Source: Mycolicibacterium sp. CR10 (GTDB taxonomy: Bacteria; Actinomycetota; Actinomycetes; Mycobacteriales; Mycobacteriaceae). Taken from it: a stretch of 64,000 nucleotides of DNA. Shown here one piece after another: positions 60,185 to 64,000 of this stretch. Position 1 is the stretch's first letter. Every line of letters begins with the position of its first letter. Made by a program: the position numbers and the translations under genes. The DNA is taken from the NCBI RefSeq assembly GCF_005222675.1, contig NZ_STGE01000068.1, forward strand, positions 124,001-188,000, in the 5' to 3' direction. Below the pieces are notes generated by a model. That model saw nothing but the letters and a program-made list of their open reading frames with translations. It did not search any database and was not told the DNA's origin.

Positions 60185-61717
60185 TCACTCGGCAGCACCC
60201 TGCGGCTCGATGAACCACCGGCCCAGCCAGCGGTCCAGCGATGCGGCGTCGTCGCCTGCGGCCGCCAGATAGCCGTCGGGTCGCACCAGCAGCCAGCCAC
60301 CCCCACCCTGAGTAAGCCGCTCCAGCGCGAATCCTTCTCGCAGAGTGACAATCCCGTTCCAGCGACGGCCCACGTCCACGGCCGGGTCAGTGCCGTCGGC
60401 AACGAACAGCGTCAACCCATTCAGATCGAGCGCGTCGTACAGCCCCCCGACGTCGGGCACCCGGTCGCCGGCACGCAACTCGCCAACGCCGCCAACGTTC
60501 TTCGCCAAGGCATCGTCGCGGTAGCCGGCGGACAGTTGACCGAACATCGACGCGGCCGCGTTCTGGATCCGATCGCGCGAGAGCGCTCGCGGGGCCATCC
60601 GGATCCGCAGGGCATGCACGAGCGGATTGGTGGAGTTGAAGATCCTGGTCCCGATCTCCGTCACCCGGATGAGCGTGCGGATCACCGGCAGCCGTTCGGA
60701 CGAGTACGTCTCGAGCAGTTCCGGCTTCGCGCGCCCGTCGAGCACCATGGCGAGCTTCCACGACAGGTTGATCATGTCCTGGATGCCCAGGTTCATCCCC
60801 TGACCACCGGCCGGGCTGTGCACGTGCGCGGCGTCGCCGCCGAAGAACACCCGTCCTGACCTGAGTGCCCGCACATGCCTGCTGTTGATCCGGAACCGCG
60901 AACCCCAGTTCATCGAATGAAGCCGCGCGGGAATGTGCACGGTCCGGTCGTAGAGCTTCTGGATCTGCTCGATCCCTGGGCCGTCGGCATCGCCCTCGCT
61001 GGCCAGTACCCCGTCGGGATCGGTCGCCATCAGCCGGTACCGGCCGGCCCCCATCGGGAAGACCGCGAAGAATCCGGGACTGGCCAGGAAGATCGACACC
61101 TGATCCTGGGGGAGTTCTCCGTCGATCTCCAGGTCGGCGAGCACGTAGTTGTGGGGCAGTGTCCGGCCGGGGAAGTCGATCCCCAGCGCCTTGCGAATGG
61201 TGCTGTGCGGGCCGTCGGCGGCAATCAGATAGGACGCGGTCACGACCTCCTGTGCTCCTTCACCGCTGCGCAGCGTCACCTCGACGGGCTGCTCCTCGGC
61301 CGCGCGCCGCACCGCCGTCACCTCCACACCGCGCTCGACCTTGACGCCCTGTCGTGCCAGCTGCTCGGTCAGTAGGCGCTCGGTCTCCGACTGGGCAAGC
61401 ATCGTGATGAAGTTGAATTCACTTGGCATGCGGTGCAATTCGATGGGAGCAAGCCTGCGCCCCTCGGCATACAGCGCGGCGGAGGTGGCCCGGTTGCCCA
61501 ACGACAGAATCTCATCACCGATACCACGGACGCGGAGCAGCTCCAGGGTGCGGGCCTGTACGGCGAGGGCGCGGGACTCCGCTGACGGATGCGCGGCGCG
61601 GTCGACCACCCGGACGGACACGCCGAGTCGGGACAGTTCCAGCGCTGCGGTCAGACCGGTGGGTCCGGCGCCGACGATCAGGACGGGAGATGTGGGGGAC
61701 TGCGATGACGGGGACAT
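60185..61717 (-). CDS. FAD-dependent aromatic/polyketide-type monooxygenase
   Basis: Group A flavin hydroxylase of 510 residues. FAD motifs are VLIVGAGPTGLTAALELSRLG near 11-31, the DG motif region LIAADGPHSTIRKALGI near 165-180, and the GD motif RVFFGGDAAHVHSPAGGQGMN near 285-305. A C-terminal thioredoxin-like segment follows (about 395-510), as in PgaE/MhpA/RdmE-type enzymes. It hydroxylates aromatic compounds and may inactivate drugs such as rifampicin, although Rox identity is not claimed. ATG 61717 has a strong GAGAGGAG site. It is divergent from a TetR gene, with two operator copies between. Confidence 0.9.
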   Translation of the reverse strand: MSPSSQSPTSPVLIVGAGPTGLTAALELSRLGVSVRVVDRAAHPSAESRALAVQARTLELLRVRGIGDEILSLGNRATSAALYAEGRRLAPIELHRMPSEFNFITMLAQSETERLLTEQLARQGVKVERGVEVTAVRRAAEEQPVEVTLRSGEGAQEVVTASYLIAADGPHSTIRKALGIDFPGRTLPHNYVLADLEIDGELPQDQVSIFLASPGFFAVFPMGAGRYRLMATDPDGVLASEGDADGPGIEQIQKLYDRTVHIPARLHSMNWGSRFRINSRHVRALRSGRVFFGGDAAHVHSPAGGQGMNLGIQDMINLSWKLAMVLDGRAKPELLETYSSERLPVIRTLIRVTEIGTRIFNSTNPLVHALRIRMAPRALSRDRIQNAAASMFGQLSAGYRDDALAKNVGGVGELRAGDRVPDVGGLYDALDLNGLTLFVADGTDPAVDVGRRWNGIVTLREGFALERLTQGGGGWLLVRPDGYLAAAGDDAASLDRWLGRWFIEPQGAAE

Positions 61718-61734
61718 TGGGGCTCCTCTCGGAT

Positions 61735-61754
61735 AAGTCAACAACTGTTGACTT
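61735..61754. promoter_or_regulatory. TetR operator site 1 (perfect 20-bp palindrome)
   Basis: AAGTCAACA-AC-TGTTGACTT has perfect 9-bp arms and lies 18-37 bp upstream of the monooxygenase start. A related site follows 43 bp away (centre to centre) towards the TetR gene. Confidence 0.75.
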
Positions 61755-61779
61755 CGACCATAGACCTCCGGGAGAAAAT

Positions 61780-61795
61780 GTCAACGCCTGGTGAC
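61780..61795. promoter_or_regulatory. TetR operator site 2
   Basis: GTCAACGCCTGGTGAC matches the core of site 1 (GTCAACAACTGTTGAC) at 13 of 16 positions. It is 14 bp upstream of the TetR ATG. Paired sites across a divergent promoter suggest joint repression of the monooxygenase and of the regulator itself. Confidence 0.6.
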
Positions 61796-61808
61796 TTATG
61801 CTGTCGGC

Positions 61809-62372
61809 ATGACACGAACGCGGGCGCGCAATGCCGAGGGCACGCGAGCGGACATCCTGGCCGCCGCCCGTCGACGGTTCGGAGGTGACGGCTACGAGCG
61901 CACCACGCTGAGAGCGATCGCCGGCGATGTCGGGGTCGACCCCGCACTGGTCATCCGCTACTTCGGCAGCAAGCAGCAGCTGTTCGCCGCGGCCGCCGAG
62001 TTCACGATCCACCTGCCCGACCTCACCGGCCTGCCGCCCGACGACATGGCCGACCAGCTGCTGGAACGGTTCTTCGCGGTGTGGGAGGCCGACACCACGT
62101 TCGTCGCACTCCTGCGGGCGGCGATGACCAGCGCCACCGCTGCCGAGACCATGCGCCAGGTGTTCGCGACGCAGGTGGTGCCCACGCTCGCCGCCGTGGC
62201 ACCCGATCACCCGGCGTCGCGGGCGGTGCTGATGGGCTCGTTCGTCATCGGTCTGGCCACCACGCGATACGTGCTCGAGGTTCCCGCCGCGCAAGCGCTC
62301 GACCGCGACGCGCTCATCCGGTGGGCGCGACCGGTGATCCGCCAGATACTCGTCGGACCCGCCCCTGCATGA
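61809..62372 (+). CDS. TetR-family transcriptional regulator
   Basis: A 187-residue repressor with the TetR helix-turn-helix at about 10-55 (ILAAARRRFGGDGYERTTLRAI and DPALVIRYFGSKQQLF). The C-terminal domain has a TetR_C-like LLRAAMTSATAAETMRQVF segment. The ATG at 61809 is used; an upstream in-frame ATG at 61791 lies in operator site 2. It is divergent from the FAD monooxygenase with only 91 bp between the starts, so it very likely controls that gene. The effector would be an aromatic compound or drug. Confidence 0.92.
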   Translation: MTRTRARNAEGTRADILAAARRRFGGDGYERTTLRAIAGDVGVDPALVIRYFGSKQQLFAAAAEFTIHLPDLTGLPPDDMADQLLERFFAVWEADTTFVALLRAAMTSATAAETMRQVFATQVVPTLAAVAPDHPASRAVLMGSFVIGLATTRYVLEVPAAQALDRDALIRWARPVIRQILVGPAPA

Positions 62373-62399
62373 CGGACGAGAACATGTTCTAGTCAAGGT

Positions 62400-63035
62400 G
62401 TGCTGGAGTACACCCATGTCGAGAACCTCGACGGCGCCGACATCGAGCGGCTGAGGGCCCGTTACGAACCCCTGACGCAATCCGTCCGCGAACTGATCGA
62501 CGCCACAATTCGCACCGAAGTCGACTCCGACACGGTGGCCGCGGCCAAGGTTCAGATCGATTCCGCCACCGCACGATTGCGCGCGGCACAGCGAGAGGGC
62601 TCGTTCGGGATCCAGTTCGGCGCCGAGGGTGACCCTATGCCCTGGGGGAATGCGGTCATCGGGGTGCGGAACCCGACCTCTCCACCCGTGGTGATCCGGC
62701 GGGTCACCGACGACACCGGCGAGTGGGTCACCAGCGACTTCTACCTCGGCGCCGCCTTCGAGGGTCCGCCGGGTCACGTGCACGGCGGGGTGTCGGCCAT
62801 GATCCTGGATCACGTTCTGGGCGACGCGGCAAGTACCCCGGGCAAGCACCGTCTCACGGGAACGATCACGGTGCGCTACCTGCGCATGACGCCATTGGGC
62901 CGGTTGCGTTCCGAGGCCAGGATCTCCCACACCGAGGGGTTCAAGACGTTTGTGGTCGGCCATCTCGCCGACGACGACGGCGTGACCGTCGAAGCCCAGG
63001 GCGTGTTCATCGAGCCGCGGTGGGCCCGGGGCTGA
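62400..63035 (+). CDS. PaaI-type thioesterase
   Basis: A 211-residue hot-dog thioesterase with a long N-terminal helical part (1-75). The core motif is GPPGHVHGGVSAMILDHVLGD (around 122-142), where HGG and the following Asp are typical of PaaI-like enzymes, then LTGTITVRYLRMTPLGRL and a C-terminal VEAQGVFIEPRW strand. The substrate is presumably an acyl- or aryl-CoA ester. The GTG start lies 27 bp after the TetR gene. The 3' end overlaps the convergent FUSC gene by 29 bp. Confidence 0.88.
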   Translation: MLEYTHVENLDGADIERLRARYEPLTQSVRELIDATIRTEVDSDTVAAAKVQIDSATARLRAAQREGSFGIQFGAEGDPMPWGNAVIGVRNPTSPPVVIRRVTDDTGEWVTSDFYLGAAFEGPPGHVHGGVSAMILDHVLGDAASTPGKHRLTGTITVRYLRMTPLGRLRSEARISHTEGFKTFVVGHLADDDGVTVEAQGVFIEPRWARG

Positions 63036-64000
63036 CGACGATCGCCGACAGGTGACGGGTGATCGCGCCCACCTCGGCCACCAGGACCCGCGCCGGCCCA
63101 TGCCCGGACCCGGATGCGGACACCACGTCACGCAGTCTCCGATCGGCCGCCGCCAAGTCCGCCGTGTCGACCGTCCACGGCGACGCCGGGGTGGGCGGGT
63201 CGCCGTACAACGCCTCCACGTACTCGTCGACGGCATGCACGAATTCGCGACTCCACGCGGTGGAGGGGGTGGCGGGCAGGGTGGCCTCCAGCGTGGTGCA
63301 GGACGCCGTGACCGCGTTCAGAGCGGTGCGATAGGACCGCAGCCAGTGCCGTAGCTCGCCCGCATGCGTACGGGTGGCACCGGCGGCGGCCTCGAACGCG
63401 GCACGCGCCCGAAACGCCCGCTGCCACGCCGCCGACAACGCGTCGGCCGGATTGTCGAGCTCGTGCACATAGGCCTTGATCACCGTTGCCGCGTAGTCGA
63501 TCTCCGTCTTCAGCAACTCGCCGGCGCGCTGGGCCAGTCGCGTCAGGGCATCGTCGGGCATCATCACGTGGGCGATCACCGCCAGGCCGCCGCCGATCAG
63601 CGTCGCGAGCACCCGCTCACCGAGGGTCGCGGAGTCGACCACCCCGTCGATGTCGATCAAAAAGGCGACGGCAGCGGCCACCGCGGCCGACAGGGCAAGG
63701 TAGCCGAATCCGGAGACGGCGTAGGCGATGCCGAGAAACACCACCGCCAGCGCAGCCGAGATGATCGCGCCGGGGTGCAGCACGAGCAGCACAGTCGATG
63801 CGACGACGACGCCCAACGCTATGCCCGCGACGCGGCCCGCGCAGCGGGTGTAGGTGTGCGCGGTTTCGGGACGAAGCACCATCAGCACCGTCAGCGGAAT
63901 CCAGTAGCCGTGTTCGACACCGGCGTATCGGTCGACAGCGCAGCCCGCGCCCACCGCGGCGGCGACGCGCACGGCGTGCCGGAACACCGGTGAGTGCCAG
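63007..64000 (-). CDS. FUSC-family membrane transporter, C-terminal half (5' end outside window)
   Basis: The C-terminal part of a fusaric-acid-resistance/aromatic-acid-exporter-type membrane protein. Visible are 4-6 hydrophobic helices, from VAAAVGAGCAVDRYAG and YWIPLTVLMVLRPETAHTYTR (the FUSC signature WIxLTVxxVLxP) to VAGIALGVVVASTVLLVLHPG, then a cytoplasmic helical domain from about residue 160. The frame stays open to the window edge (the codons before the GTG at 63987 read WHSP), so that GTG is internal and the full protein, usually 600-750 residues with two membrane halves, extends beyond 64000. It may export aromatic acids or drugs. Confidence 0.85.
   Translation of the reverse strand, partial: WHSPVFRHAVRVAAAVGAGCAVDRYAGVEHGYWIPLTVLMVLRPETAHTYTRCAGRVAGIALGVVVASTVLLVLHPGAIISAALAVVFLGIAYAVSGFGYLALSAAVAAAVAFLIDIDGVVDSATLGERVLATLIGGGLAVIAHVMMPDDALTRLAQRAGELLKTEIDYAATVIKAYVHELDNPADALSAAWQRAFRARAAFEAAAGATRTHAGELRHWLRSYRTALNAVTASCTTLEATLPATPSTAWSREFVHAVDEYVEALYGDPPTPASPWTVDTADLAAADRRLRDVVSASGSGHGPARVLVAEVGAITRHLSAIVVSPGPTAAR

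Noticed and set aside
59688..60213. Overlapping open frames of 122 and 156 codons
   Set aside because: Low-complexity Pro/Thr/Arg translations without family features; the region is better explained by a decayed HNH gene tail.

Overview
The window is high-GC actinobacterial DNA and almost certainly comes from a fast-growing environmental mycobacterium (Mycolicibacterium type). The evidence is an antigen 85 mycolyltransferase, the Apa alanine/proline-rich antigen, a Ndh-type NADH dehydrogenase, GuaB1, GlcB and a gene order that follows the Mycobacterium tuberculosis block Rv1836c-Rv1861 as I remember it. A Lon protease (absent from M. tuberculosis) and many oxygenases point to an environmental species. 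The species itself cannot be named from this sequence.

Layout. (1) 1-5.7 kb is an accessory oxidation region: the end of a Baeyer-Villiger-type flavin monooxygenase, a cytochrome P450, an AlkB-type alkane hydroxylase without a neighbouring rubredoxin, and a heme protein that aligns with animal prostaglandin H synthase (cyclooxygenase). (2) 5.8-32.9 kb is the conserved core, mostly on the minus strand: vWA protein, malate synthase, two HlyC/CorC CBS proteins, guaB1, gnd, blaR/blaI, thioesterase, ureABCFGD, ndh, F420-type oxidoreductase, SDR, apa and a GlsB-like membrane protein. Two iron modules interrupt it: an iron(III) ABC transporter at 13.8-17.4 kb, and a FhuF-like gene at 22.0 kb followed by a probable small RNA like MrsI. 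IdeR-like boxes precede all three transcription units. The modABC genes that I expect before apa are missing. (3) 32.9-47.9 kb carries small regulators, a CPBP protease, phosphoketolase, a double-domain CoA-transferase with a thiolase-like partner, malate dehydrogenase, Lon and a GNAT-AAA+ fusion. (4) 48-55 kb carries an Ag85C-like mycolyltransferase, a GH13 amylase with a deaminase, a TPR protein, and a membrane protein with a TetR regulator. (5) 55.1-59.6 kb is a compact catabolic operon (AzgA-like permease, biuret-hydrolase-like enzyme, allophanate-hydrolase-like amidase) with a GntR regulator. (6) 59.7-64 kb has a decayed HNH/DUF222 gene tail, an FAD monooxygenase divergent from a TetR gene across two matching operators, a thioesterase, and a FUSC protein cut by the window edge.

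How parts fit together. The iron modules are probably co-regulated by IdeR, with the small RNA adding iron sparing. Urease and the biuret/allophanate-type operon both release ammonia from urea-like compounds. GlcB, Mdh and phosphoketolase serve central carbon metabolism on two- and five-carbon units. No CRISPR array, tRNA, rRNA, insertion sequence or prophage was seen.
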